Assembly (NCBI GenBank): GCA_026785865.1
Contig: JAJAZG010000486.1
Location: forward strand, 1-15,429
Reading direction: 5' to 3'
DNA: 15,429 nucleotides
From: Pseudanabaena sp. CAN_BIN31
GTDB lineage: Bacteria; Cyanobacteriota; Cyanobacteriia; Pseudanabaenales; Pseudanabaenaceae
How positions within the stretch are numbered: position 1 is the first letter of the stretch; each line of letters begins with the position of its first letter. Positions 1 through 8,200 of this stretch are shown piece after piece. The notes below the pieces were generated by a model. The model saw nothing but the letters and a program-made list of their open reading frames with translations, ran no database searches and was not told the DNA's origin. The position numbers were made by a program, and so were the translations under genes.

Positions 1-10
1 AATAAAATCT

Positions 11-607
11 ATGGATAAGCTAATTAGTGTCGGAGAAGTTGCGGAGCTAAAGGCAGTAAGTGTCGATACAGTTAGACGATGGGAGAAAGAAGGAAAAATA
101 AAATCCATCAGAACCGATGGAGGGCATAGACGCTATAAGTTATCTGATTTTGTAGAGCAGAAACTTGGTAAGACGATAGCTTATGCTAGAGTTTCTAGTC
201 ACGACCAAAAAGCCGATCTTGATAGACAAGATGCTGTTTTATCTGCTTATTGCGTATCGAAAGGATGGAATTTTGAAGTTGTTCGGGATCTCGGATCTGG
301 TATGAATTACCGAAAGAAAGGGCTTAACAAGCTCATAACAGCGTTACTGGACGGAGAAGTTGCTAGATTAGTAATAAATCATAAGGACAGGCTGCTTAGA
401 TTCGGCTCTGAGCTTATATTTGCTATTTGCGAGTATCACGATGTTGAGGTAATCATCCTCAACAAAAAAGAAGACGCAACTTTTGAAGAGGATCTTGCTT
501 CTGATGTTCTTGAAATCATCACAGTGTTTTCTGCCAGACTATACGGATCTCGCTCTAGCAAGAACAAAAAGATTATCGAAAACCTTGCAAAATCCATTGA
601 AGTTTAG
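11..607 (+). CDS. tnpA: IS607-family serine recombinase (TnpA)
   Basis: A 198-residue transposase that would cut and rejoin DNA through a serine-phosphate intermediate to move the IS607-type element. Residues about 5-45 form a MerR-like winged helix-turn-helix (VGEVAELKAVSVDTVRRW, then the wing GGHRRY). Residues 55-190 form a small serine-recombinase catalytic domain: YARVSS with Arg60 and Ser62 as the probable nucleophile, and KDRLLRFG (Arg127, Arg130) as the second active-site block. HTH at the front and catalysis behind is the order diagnostic of IS607, reversed relative to resolvases. Length is typical and no frameshift is seen. It lies 30 bp upstream of a tnpB in the same direction, as in known IS607 elements. 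The ATG at 11 is only ten bases from the window edge, so the left end and promoter are out of view. Confidence 0.93.
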   Translation: MDKLISVGEVAELKAVSVDTVRRWEKEGKIKSIRTDGGHRRYKLSDFVEQKLGKTIAYARVSSHDQKADLDRQDAVLSAYCVSKGWNFEVVRDLGSGMNYRKKGLNKLITALLDGEVARLVINHKDRLLRFGSELIFAICEYHDVEVIILNKKEDATFEEDLASDVLEIITVFSARLYGSRSSKNKKIIENLAKSIEV

Positions 608-613
608 TATAAT
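585..613 (+). promoter_or_regulatory. Putative sigma70 promoter for tnpB inside the tnpA 3' end
   Basis: TTGCAA at 585-590 and a perfect TATAAT at 608-613 are separated by exactly 17 bases. The -10 box starts at the tnpA stop codon and sits 24 bases before the tnpB ATG at 638. This would allow tnpB to be transcribed independently of the recombinase. It is a motif match only. Confidence 0.5.
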
Positions 614-637
614 ACTTAGAGTTGCAGAGATATTTTA

Positions 638-1801
638 ATGCTTTTAGGATTTAAAACAAGGTTAAAACTCAATAACAAGCAGGCGACCATGCTATCAAAA
701 CATGCTGGTGTGGCTCGTCACGCTTGGAATTGGGGACTAGCAGCGACTAAATTCATTCTTGACCATAACAAGGAAAATCCTGATAGCAAATTCAAATTTC
801 CTTCTGCCATTGACTTACACAAACTGTTAGTCAAGTTGGTTAAGCCCGAAAATCCTTGGTACTATGAAGTCTCAAAGTCTGCACCTCAATTCGCTTTGAA
901 AGATTTGCGGACTGCATGGGATCGATGCTTTAAGAAGACATCAGCGCCACCTAAATTTAAAAAGAAAGGCAAGCATGATTCGTTTACTCTTGACGGCACG
1001 ATCAAAGTCAAAGGTCAAAATAAAATCCAAGTGCCGATCATTGGCACTGTCAGAACCTTTGAAGACTTACCGCAAGTACCAGTTAAAAACGTAACAATTA
1101 GTCGTCAAGCTGATTATTGGTTTATTTCTTTTAAGGTTGAGATTGAGACAAAATTAAATAATGTTACCGATAATCCCGTTGGTGTGGATTTAGGTCTGCT
1201 ACGCTTTGCAACCTTATCTGATGGTCAGGAGTTTGATTCTCCTAGACCATTTAGAGCGATGCGTAAAAAGTTAGCCAAGCTCCAATGGCGCAATCGGTTT
1301 AAGGAGATTGGCTCTAAAAACTGGCGCAAAGCGCAAATCAAGATTGCTAGATTACATGCTGACATTGCCAATATCCGTAAAGATTTTATTCATAAAGTTA
1401 CGACACAATTGGCTAAGAACCACAGCCATATTGTGATTGAGGACTTGAATGTATCGGGAATGATGGCTAATGGCAAGTTGTCTAAGGCCATAGCAGATAG
1501 TGGCTTTTACGAGTTTCGCCGTCAACTGGAATATAAAACTAAGTTGTATGGCTGTGAATTAGTATTAGCAAATCGATGGTTTCCATCGTCAAAGACTTGC
1601 TCAAATTGTGGCAATAAGAAACAAGCTCTATCGCTTTCAGAGCGCACATATAACTGTGAATGCGGCTTTGTCTGCGATCGCGATGTTAACGCGGCAATCA
1701 ATTTAGTACGGCTAGTTAAGTCGGATTTTAAGCCTGTGGACAAGAAGGAGCCGTCTCCCTTGGTTGAATCAGGAAATAAACTGCAAACTAGGTTTGCATA
1801 G
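638..1801 (+). CDS. tnpB: TnpB RNA-guided nuclease (IS607/IS605 OrfB)
   Basis: A 387-residue TnpB, the RNA-guided DNA endonuclease family ancestral to Cas12. Residues 1-60 are the N-terminal helix-turn-helix part (RLKLNNKQATMLSKHAG...ARHAWNWGL). The split RuvC nuclease is complete: Asp184 in VGVDLG, Glu268 in IVIEDLNVSGM, and the third acidic site in CDRDVNAAINL (Asp347/Asp349). The zinc ribbon lies between the last two blocks: Cys321 and Cys324 in CSNC, then Cys340, Cys342 and Cys346. Length is normal and there are no internal stops, so it looks active. By family knowledge the nuclease cuts the emptied donor site and preserves the element. Its omega RNA usually starts inside the tnpB 3' end and runs through the right end, so 1650-1850 is where to expect it. 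TTG or other upstream starts were not needed. Confidence 0.93.
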   Translation: MLLGFKTRLKLNNKQATMLSKHAGVARHAWNWGLAATKFILDHNKENPDSKFKFPSAIDLHKLLVKLVKPENPWYYEVSKSAPQFALKDLRTAWDRCFKKTSAPPKFKKKGKHDSFTLDGTIKVKGQNKIQVPIIGTVRTFEDLPQVPVKNVTISRQADYWFISFKVEIETKLNNVTDNPVGVDLGLLRFATLSDGQEFDSPRPFRAMRKKLAKLQWRNRFKEIGSKNWRKAQIKIARLHADIANIRKDFIHKVTTQLAKNHSHIVIEDLNVSGMMANGKLSKAIADSGFYEFRRQLEYKTKLYGCELVLANRWFPSSKTCSNCGNKKQALSLSERTYNCECGFVCDRDVNAAINLVRLVKSDFKPVDKKEPSPLVESGNKLQTRFA

Positions 1802-1894
1802 GTTTTTTATAACGGTTAGAATTGAGGTAGAACATTTATAGCAACCATGCGAAGAACCTCACTTTTCACCATGAAATTTTTTAGCTCAGAATTT

Positions 1895-2833
1895 ATGAAA
1901 AAAGTTAAAACTCACGTCAAAGTCTGGACGAGATCGCTTGTCGTAATCTCATTGGTGGCGATCGCCATATTTGGTAACGCCCATGAAGCCTTAGCCAGAC
2001 GCTCAGGCGGTCGAATGGGCGGAAGCTCCTTTAGATCAGCACCAGCGCCAAGTCGCTCTATGCCATCAAATTCAGGCTATAGCGGTAACTCTTACTACGG
2101 CGGCGGTGGTGGTGGACTTTTCTTCTTGCCGATGTTTTTTGGCGGCGGTGGTGGCAGTCTGTTCCCGATCTTGTTATTGGTGATCGTTGCAGGCGCTGTC
2201 ATGCAAGCATTTCGTGGTCGTGGTGATGGTGAAGGCATCACAGGCACAGATAGCAAAGTTACGGTTGCCAAAATCCAAGTTGGGCTGCTCTCCTCAGCGC
2301 GATCGCTACAACAAGAGCTAACCTACTTGGCTCTAGAGTCGGACACATCATCCGTCGAAGGTTTAGCCACCGTCACCCGCGAAACTGCCCTCTCCTTGAT
2401 GCGCCATCCTGAATATTGGGTCTATGTCAGCAGTGCTAACGAAAACACTAAATTTGCCCTTGCCGAACAAAAGTTTAATAGTTTGGTGATGTCTGAACGC
2501 AGCAAACTCAACGCAGAAGTATTGAGCAATGTCGGTGGTCGTGTGCTGCAAGGTAAAACTGCTGCTACATTACCAAGCGAAGGGAGCCTCAACCTCGAAG
2601 ATCCTAGCGAATACATTGTGGTTACGCTCTTACTAGCAGTTGCTGGCGAAACCCTTAACAAATTACCAACTTTGCGCTCATCCGCAGATTTACAATCAGC
2701 TTTATCTGCGATCGGCTCTGTCCCTGCGGATAACCTACTGGCAGTAGAAGTCCTATGGGAACCACAGTCTGAGGACTACACCCTCACAAATGATGAAATA
2801 TTGACCATCTATCCTGATCTTGTCAGAATCTAG
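1895..2833 (+). CDS. DUF1517 family membrane-anchored protein
   Basis: I recognise the cyanobacterial/plastid DUF1517 family; its biochemical role is unknown. From the preferred ATG at 1895 there is a basic N-terminus, a hydrophobic stretch (SLVVISLVAIAIFG) and an ALA-RR site that could be a signal-peptide cleavage. A Gly/Ser-rich linker follows (GGRMGGSSFR, then runs of Gly around a short FFLPMFF segment). A second hydrophobic segment (LFPILLLVIVAGAVMQA) precedes a soluble domain of about 200 residues containing LALESDTSSVEG and RHPEYWVYVSSANEN. In-frame ATGs also exist at 1847 and 1871. The 1847 start would add 16 residues before the signal-like region and lies close to the IS end, and family members usually begin MKK..., so 1895 is preferred. 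None of the three has a convincing Shine-Dalgarno site. The IS607 element lies directly upstream and may have replaced the native promoter. Confidence 0.85.
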   Translation: MKKVKTHVKVWTRSLVVISLVAIAIFGNAHEALARRSGGRMGGSSFRSAPAPSRSMPSNSGYSGNSYYGGGGGGLFFLPMFFGGGGGSLFPILLLVIVAGAVMQAFRGRGDGEGITGTDSKVTVAKIQVGLLSSARSLQQELTYLALESDTSSVEGLATVTRETALSLMRHPEYWVYVSSANENTKFALAEQKFNSLVMSERSKLNAEVLSNVGGRVLQGKTAATLPSEGSLNLEDPSEYIVVTLLLAVAGETLNKLPTLRSSADLQSALSAIGSVPADNLLAVEVLWEPQSEDYTLTNDEILTIYPDLVRI

Positions 2834-2870
2834 ATGTCTTGGCACTCCCCGTTACTTGAGTGCGGGGAGT
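2833..2870. repeat. GC-rich hairpin between convergent genes, possible IS200/IS605 end remnant
   Basis: ACTCCCCG (2844-2851) pairs perfectly with CGGGGAGT (2863-2870) around an 11-base loop. A second possible pairing is CACT (2843-2846) with AGTG (2859-2862) within the same stretch. It fills most of the 60 bp between the DUF1517 stop and the cyclase stop, so it may act as a terminator in both directions. No T-run follows on either strand. The order GATGTC...TTGGCACTCCCC resembles terminal hairpins I associate with cyanobacterial IS200/IS605 elements, which is recognition rather than proof. Confidence 0.45.
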
Positions 2871-2893
2871 CTTGCCCTGCTGGTTCTTGGCGG

Positions 2894-4000
2894 TTAACGA
2901 GCAAATAGGTAGGTAGTCATCTGTCCTCTACCCTTAACATTCACCTGTTCCCATTTCTCAAAGTTATACTTGTCCTTTAACTGCTGATAGCAAGCTTCTG
3001 TAACTTGAATTCTTCCTGCGATTCCATGAGATTCCATCCGACTAGCGAGATTCACAGTATCACCCCATAGGTCATAGCTAAATTTATTTGTGCCAATCAC
3101 GCCAGCGACAACAGTTCCTGTGTTGATGCCAATCCTTAGCTGAACGGGTTGACCATTTGGGATGGTGAATTTACTTACTTCTTGAGTCATGGCGATCGCC
3201 ATTTCCATTACCGATTCGACATGATCTGGACGCGCAATTGGCACACCACACACCGCCATGTAAGCATCACCAATGGTTTTAATCTTTTCTACGCCAAATT
3301 TCTCTGCTAGGGAGTCAAAGGTGGAAAAAATGTCATTCAATAGGCTCACCAATTCTAGGGGCGAGATCTGACTGGAAAGGGGTGTGAACCCGACAATATC
3401 GGCAAAAAGAATTGTGACATTATCAAATTGTTCCGCAATTTTCCCTGCGGAACGCTTCAATCGTTCGGCAATTGCTTTAGGCAGGATACTTAATACTAGA
3501 CGCTCAGATTTTTGCTGCTCAACTTTGAGGGCTTCTTGGACAACTTGTCGACTGCGAATTTCCCGTTGTAATTCTAAATTTTTTTCGCGTAAAAAATCAG
3601 AGGCTGCTTTCAGCATCAATTGTGTGTTCACCCTTGCCATCAAAATCGGCGGACTTACGGGTTTCGTAATATAGTCAACGGCTCCTAGTTCCAAGCCTTG
3701 CCGTTCATCTTCCATTTCGGTTTTGGCAGTGAGAAAGATAATCGGGATATCTTCGGTTAATGGGTCGGCTTTGAGTCGATGGCATACCTCATAACCATCC
3801 ATTTCAGGCATCATAATATCCAACAGGATCAAGTCTGGAGGGTTGCTAGACTGAGCGATCGAGATCGCCTTCACACCATTATTGGCAACCTTAACGCGAA
3901 AATGTTCTTTGAGTAGTCCACTCATAAATACAAGATTATCTGGCGTATCATCTACAACCAAAATCGTTGCTCTTGCGATCGCGCTTTGAAGGATATCCAT
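2894..4000 (-). CDS. Response regulator with adenylate cyclase output
   Basis: A 368-residue receiver-class III cyclase fusion. Residues 11-130 are a CheY-like receiver with acidic pocket Asp17/Asp18, phospho-acceptor Asp61 (LLDIMMP), Thr91 and Lys113. Residues about 135-190 are a helical linker ending in SILPKAIAERLK, the signalling helix common before cyclase domains. Residues 193-366 are the cyclase. Metal-binding Asp201 (FADIVGF) and Asp245 are present. Lys241 (KIKTIGDAYMAV) and Asp310 (SYDLWG) are the purine-selecting pair for ATP, not the Glu/Cys pair of guanylate cyclases. Asn317 and Arg321 (VNLASR) are the transition-state residues. It should therefore make cAMP when its receiver is phosphorylated. 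The ATG has AAAGG 4 bases upstream. It is the last gene of the minus-strand operon, 95 bp after the receiver-kinase gene. Confidence 0.92.
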   Translation of the reverse strand: MDILQSAIARATILVVDDTPDNLVFMSGLLKEHFRVKVANNGVKAISIAQSSNPPDLILLDIMMPEMDGYEVCHRLKADPLTEDIPIIFLTAKTEMEDERQGLELGAVDYITKPVSPPILMARVNTQLMLKAASDFLREKNLELQREIRSRQVVQEALKVEQQKSERLVLSILPKAIAERLKRSAGKIAEQFDNVTILFADIVGFTPLSSQISPLELVSLLNDIFSTFDSLAEKFGVEKIKTIGDAYMAVCGVPIARPDHVESVMEMAIAMTQEVSKFTIPNGQPVQLRIGINTGTVVAGVIGTNKFSYDLWGDTVNLASRMESHGIAGRIQVTEACYQQLKDKYNFEKWEQVNVKGRGQMTTYLFAR

Positions 4001-4067
4001 AGAACCTTTGCATGTTGTTAAAGGATATTAAAGAAATTTTCGTGGTTTAGCCTCCTCAAAATGGCTT

Positions 4068-4104
4068 AGCGTGTAAATTTCTGCAAGGCAGAAATTTACA
4101 CGCT
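4068..4104. repeat. Perfect 17-bp inverted repeat with 3-base loop
   Basis: AGCGTGTAAATTTCTGC (4068-4084) is followed by AAG and its exact reverse complement (4088-4104). It covers the last two codons and the stop of the receiver-kinase gene and lies 68 bp before the cyclase start. It could fold in RNA or DNA as a very stable hairpin. On the minus strand it is followed only by a weak TTTT, so it may act as an attenuator or a 3'-end stabiliser inside the operon, or be a repeat element. The function is not known. Confidence 0.85.
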
Positions 4105-5196
4105 GATTTCAACTGTAAAAATCGAACCTTGAGGCTGATTGTCGGTAATGCTGATACTGCCGCCATGAGCTTCGATCGCAATTTTGCAAAATGCTAAACC
4201 TAAACCAGTTTGGCTGACTCCTTTCATGAGTGTGCCAACTTCATATTTTTCAAAAATAGTTTCACGGATATCCTGATCTACGCCACCGCCTAAATCCGCA
4301 ACCATTACTCTAGCTCGGCTTTCATCAGCATAATCGACTGTGAGCGTAATTTCGCTATCCATCGGTGCAAACTTAATCGCATTGGAAAGTAAATTATCAA
4401 TAGTACGACGGAATAGCATCGGATCGAGATTTACATGTCTGTCAGTAGCGTGGGAATGTTGGAGAAGGATTTGTATATTCTCCCGCGCTGCAATATCTTT
4501 CATGTCTGCGATCGCAAATTTACAAAGTTCGTCAAGGTTGACAGACTGAAGAGCGAGAACTATTTTATTCGATTCCAACTTAGCCCTGATCAGCAAATCA
4601 TCGACTAGGTATTTCAATCTTTGACCGCTTATTAAAATTAGATTAGATCTTTTCTGAATAATCGCTGGAGGTAATTCAGGATTACTCTCAAGCATTTCTG
4701 CCATGATCAGAATATTAGAAAGGGGATTGCGGAGATCGTGGACGATCATATTCACCATATCCTCGCGAAGCCTGAGTAGATCGCGCAAATTGTCATAGGA
4801 TGCTTTGAGGCTGAGCTGAGTATTTACCCTTACCATGAGGATCGGCGGACTAATGGGTTTGATAATATAGTCGATCGCCCCTAGCTCTAGACCTTTGCGT
4901 TCGTCTTCAATTTCTGCTTTGGCAGTCAAAAAGATAATCGGAATTTCTCTTGTTTGAGGATCGGCTTTCAGTTTTTGACACACCTCGTAACCATCCATAT
5001 CAGGCATCATGATATCGAGCAGGATCAGATCGGGCGGTGTTGCCGACTGCGCGATCGAGATCGCCTTTTCACCATTATTTGCCACCTTAACCCGATATTG
5101 ATCCTTGAGAATGCCACTGACAAACGAGAGATTATCTGGAGTATCATCTACGACAAGAATCGTAGCTCTTTTATTCGTTTCTTGAGAGATATCCAT
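4096..5196 (-). CDS. Receiver-histidine kinase fusion
   Basis: A receiver domain in front of a histidine kinase, a REC-HisKA-HATPase layout common in cyanobacteria. Numbering from an upstream in-frame ATG at 5214 (372 residues), the receiver is at about 17-136: Asp24/Asp25, phospho-acceptor Asp67 in LLDIMMP, Thr98, Lys119. The phospho-accepting His159 is in MIVHDLRNPL. The ATPase has the N box (DNLLSNAIKF, Asn274/Asn278), the G1 box (DLGGGVD, Asp307) and the G2 box (TGLGL, 336-340). I prefer the second ATG at 5196 because a strong TAGGTAGG lies at 5207-5200 just upstream, the first ATG would overlap the preceding gene, and the sister gene also begins MDI. The gene starts 8 bp after the hybrid kinase stop, indicating co-transcription. 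There is no transmembrane segment, so it is cytoplasmic. Confidence 0.92.
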   Translation of the reverse strand: MDISQETNKRATILVVDDTPDNLSFVSGILKDQYRVKVANNGEKAISIAQSATPPDLILLDIMMPDMDGYEVCQKLKADPQTREIPIIFLTAKAEIEDERKGLELGAIDYIIKPISPPILMVRVNTQLSLKASYDNLRDLLRLREDMVNMIVHDLRNPLSNILIMAEMLESNPELPPAIIQKRSNLILISGQRLKYLVDDLLIRAKLESNKIVLALQSVNLDELCKFAIADMKDIAARENIQILLQHSHATDRHVNLDPMLFRRTIDNLLSNAIKFAPMDSEITLTVDYADESRARVMVADLGGGVDQDIRETIFEKYEVGTLMKGVSQTGLGLAFCKIAIEAHGGSISITDNQPQGSIFTVEISV

Positions 5197-5207
5197 ATAC
5201 CTACCTA
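5197..5207 (-). promoter_or_regulatory. Ribosome binding site choosing the 5196 start
   Basis: Read on the minus strand, TAGGTAGG at 5207-5200 gives two overlapping AGG cores, 7 and 3 bases before the ATG at 5196. It overlaps the TAG stop of the upstream hybrid kinase (5207-5205), an arrangement typical of translational coupling. No comparable site precedes the alternative ATG at 5214. Confidence 0.6.
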
Positions 5208-8200
5208 TATCCATATTTTTACGTCTTTTTTCAGTGTTTCCACAGCTAATATTAACGCAGCATGGGCATTATCAAAATCAAATGTGTTGATTGCCGATGA
5301 GATCGCCTTGTAATTATTTGGGAAAGAACTCCTCATTAAGTCCGCATGATCTTGTAAAAACTCCACCGCCTCAGCATCATTTTCGATGAGAAGTTCAGAG
5401 AGTTGATGACAAATTTGTTCAAGGTGTGTCCAGTCTATGTTCGCTATATCTACGCTTACCAGCTCTGGAGGTAGGTGGGACTCTAACGCATCGATTAATG
5501 ACTTTAGAGGTCGCCGCAAAGCGTTCAATAATAGTTCCACTTCAGAGCGAGAAGCCTCATTTCTGATTCCAGTTTCTAGGGCAGCAGCAGCTTCCTCAAT
5601 CACTTCAGCGCCAATATTACCCGCAACACCCTTGAGGGTATGGGCAAGCCTTTCGGCAAGATGGAAATCGCTAGCTTTGATCGCTTGATTAAATTGGTCG
5701 GCAAAGTGTGACTGTCCTGCGACAAATCTACGCAACATCGACAGATAGAGCGATCGCTTGCCAATCACCCGCCGTAAACCTTCAGATGTATTTAATCCAG
5801 AAATATTAGCGGGGATCGCGATCGCCTCTTCCTCTTTGACCGATGCCGAGGGATCGGAGATATGAGCAAGGATTGGATTGGGGGGAATCCACTTTAGCAG
5901 GACTTTTCCGAGTTCATCGGGTTCAATGGGCTTGGCAAGATGATCATTCATGCCTGCGGCGAAGCATTTATCGCGATCAACCGCCATCACATTGGCAGTC
6001 ATGGCTACAATCGGCAAACTTTGATAACGAGGATCTCGGCGGATTTCTACGGTGGCAGTGACACCATCCATTTCAGGCATCTGCATATCCATCAAGACGA
6101 GAGTGTAGTGATTATTTTTGACTTTTTCTATAGCAATTATGCCATTATTAGCTACATCTACCACTAGCCCAGCTTCCTCTAATAAACCGATCGCCACCTC
6201 CTGATTTACCTCATCATCTTCGACTAGCAAAATTTTGGAACCTCGCACGGGTTTCAGGCGATCGCTCCAAATAGAAATACTCGCATTGAAAGCATCTGTA
6301 CTAGAATACATGGAATCGCCACCCAACACTTCCGCCAAAGCATTCGCAAGGTTGGAAGCATTAATCGGCTTGAGCAGTACCGCATCAATGCCAATAGTCT
6401 TAGCCTTGTTGAACCCCCCCTCCTGTCCACCAGCAGTTACCAACAAATGATAGGGCTTATGTTTTAAAGACAACATTTTTATCTGCCGCGCCACTTCTAT
6501 TCCATCCATGCTGGGCATTTTCCAGTCGAGAAAGACAATTTCGTAAGGGCGCTCTCCTGTATCCGCCTCAGCGACAGCAGCCAGAGCCGCCTGTCCCGAA
6601 TCAACCATATCGACTTCCAATTTCATCTGTTCCAATAAGTCTTTCAATATCAGTCTGGCATTTTCGTTGTCATCCACCACTAAGACCAACTTACCCGCAA
6701 TGTCACCACTGAATATCCTGCGGCGGCGGGTCGTGGTGCTTTTGCCTAAGCAGACCGTAAACCAGAAGGTGCTACCTTTGCCAAATTCACTTTCGACACC
6801 GACTTCACCGCCCATCAGTTCCACAATCCGCTTGGAGATCGCCAGCCCCAGCCCCGTACCACCAAACTTGCGCGTAGTGGAGGTGTCGGCTTGTTGGAAA
6901 CTATGGAATAGCAATTTAATCTCTTCTTCTTTCATCCCAATCCCTGTATCTTTGACGGCAATGTACAGCGTGACATCTTCTTCTCGATATTCCTGAAGCC
7001 TGACAATGAGCGTGATTTCTCCCTTTTCCGTAAATTTGACCGCATTGCCAGCGTAATTGGTTAAGATCTGCCCCAATCGCATGGGATCGCCGATGAAGTT
7101 TCTCGGCAAATCGCGATTGATATCGAAGATAATTTCTAGCCCTTTACTAAAGGCTTTTTCGGAAATCAGGGTTGCCACATTTTCTAGCACTTTTTCTAAT
7201 TCAAAATCAACCTGCTCGATGGTCAATTTGCCTGCTTCGATCTTAGAGAAATCAAGAATGTCATTGATTACGCTTAGTAAATGGTGACTAGCCGTTTGGG
7301 CTTTTTGTAAGTAATTGCGCTGATGAATGGTTAACTCAGTATTGAGGATCAGATAGTTCATGCCAATAATTGCATTCATCGGCGTGCGAATCTCATGGCT
7401 CATATTGGCGAGAAATTCATCCTTAAAGTGGCTGATGCGACCTAGTTCTGCATTAGCAGCTAGCAGTTGTTGATTGCTTTCATTTACTAATGATTCGGCT
7501 TGCTTGCGATCGGTAATATCGTAGTCAACCCCAGTTATACCTTGCGAATTGCCATGCTCGTCATACTTCTTAACCCCATAGGCTTTGATATAACGAATGT
7601 TGCCATCGTGATGCACAAAGCGAAATTCGATATCATATTCCGCCTTCCCTAAAATTGCCTGTTGGAGTAATGTGAGTGTTATATCGCGATCGTCGGGATG
7701 GATTCCATTAGACCAGACATCATAGACAACCTGTCCATCTGATTGAGATATGCCGTACAACACGTACATTCGTTTATCCCATTCCATTTTGTTTTGGCTG
7801 ATATCCCATTCCCAGATCCCAATTCGGTCGGATTTAATGGCTAATTCTAATCGGAGAGATAGCTTTTGTAATTCTATTTCAGCGAGTTTGCGCGGAGTGA
7901 CATCATAGCGAATGGCAAGATATTGATAGGGCTTATCCTGCTCGTTTAAGAAGGGAACAATTGTGGTATCCACCCAATAGAAAGAACCATCTTTGGCGCG
8001 ATTTTTAATTTCAGCCCGCCAAGTTTTGCCTTTAGCAATCTCTTTCCACATCTCCACAAAAAACTGGCTTGGATGATATCCAGAATTGATCATACGATGA
8101 TTTTGTCCGAGTAGTTCTTCCCGACTGTATTTGGATATTTCACAGAATTTGTCGTTCATCATTGTGATGCTACCAAAAGCATCGGTAATTACAATGATCG

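Larger units (their letters stand above)
1..1850 (+). mobile_element. IS607-type insertion sequence, boundaries not resolved
   Basis: tnpA (11-607) and tnpB (638-1801) are co-oriented and both intact, which defines an IS607-family element. IS607 elements lack long terminal inverted repeats and do not make conspicuous target duplications, so I cannot fix the ends by eye. The left end lies at or beyond base 1. The right end must lie between the tnpB stop (1801) and the start of the DUF1517 gene (1847-1895). The end coordinate given is therefore approximate. Confidence 0.7.

Noticed and set aside
2894..3430. Guanylate rather than adenylate cyclase
   Set aside because: Lys241 and Asp310 are the ATP-type purine-selecting residues; guanylate cyclases normally have Glu and Cys or similar.
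5197..5214. ATG at 5214 as the start of the receiver-kinase gene
   Set aside because: It overlaps the upstream gene and lacks a ribosome binding site, while the ATG at 5196 has TAGGTAGG upstream and matches the sister protein's N-terminus.
4954..5313. Open frame of about 119 codons on the plus strand
   Set aside because: Antisense to the conserved receiver of the receiver-kinase gene and to the hybrid kinase end; no motif or ribosome binding site.
5950..5970. Another GCGAAGC hairpin inside the hybrid kinase
   Set aside because: The heptamer is present but has no complementary arms, so it does not belong with the two long hairpins.
6667..6996. Open frame of about 109 codons on the plus strand inside the hybrid kinase
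   Set aside because: It is antisense to the conserved ATPase domain, has low-complexity Ser/Pro composition and no recognisable motif. The same applies to other plus-strand frames between 2894 and 9101.
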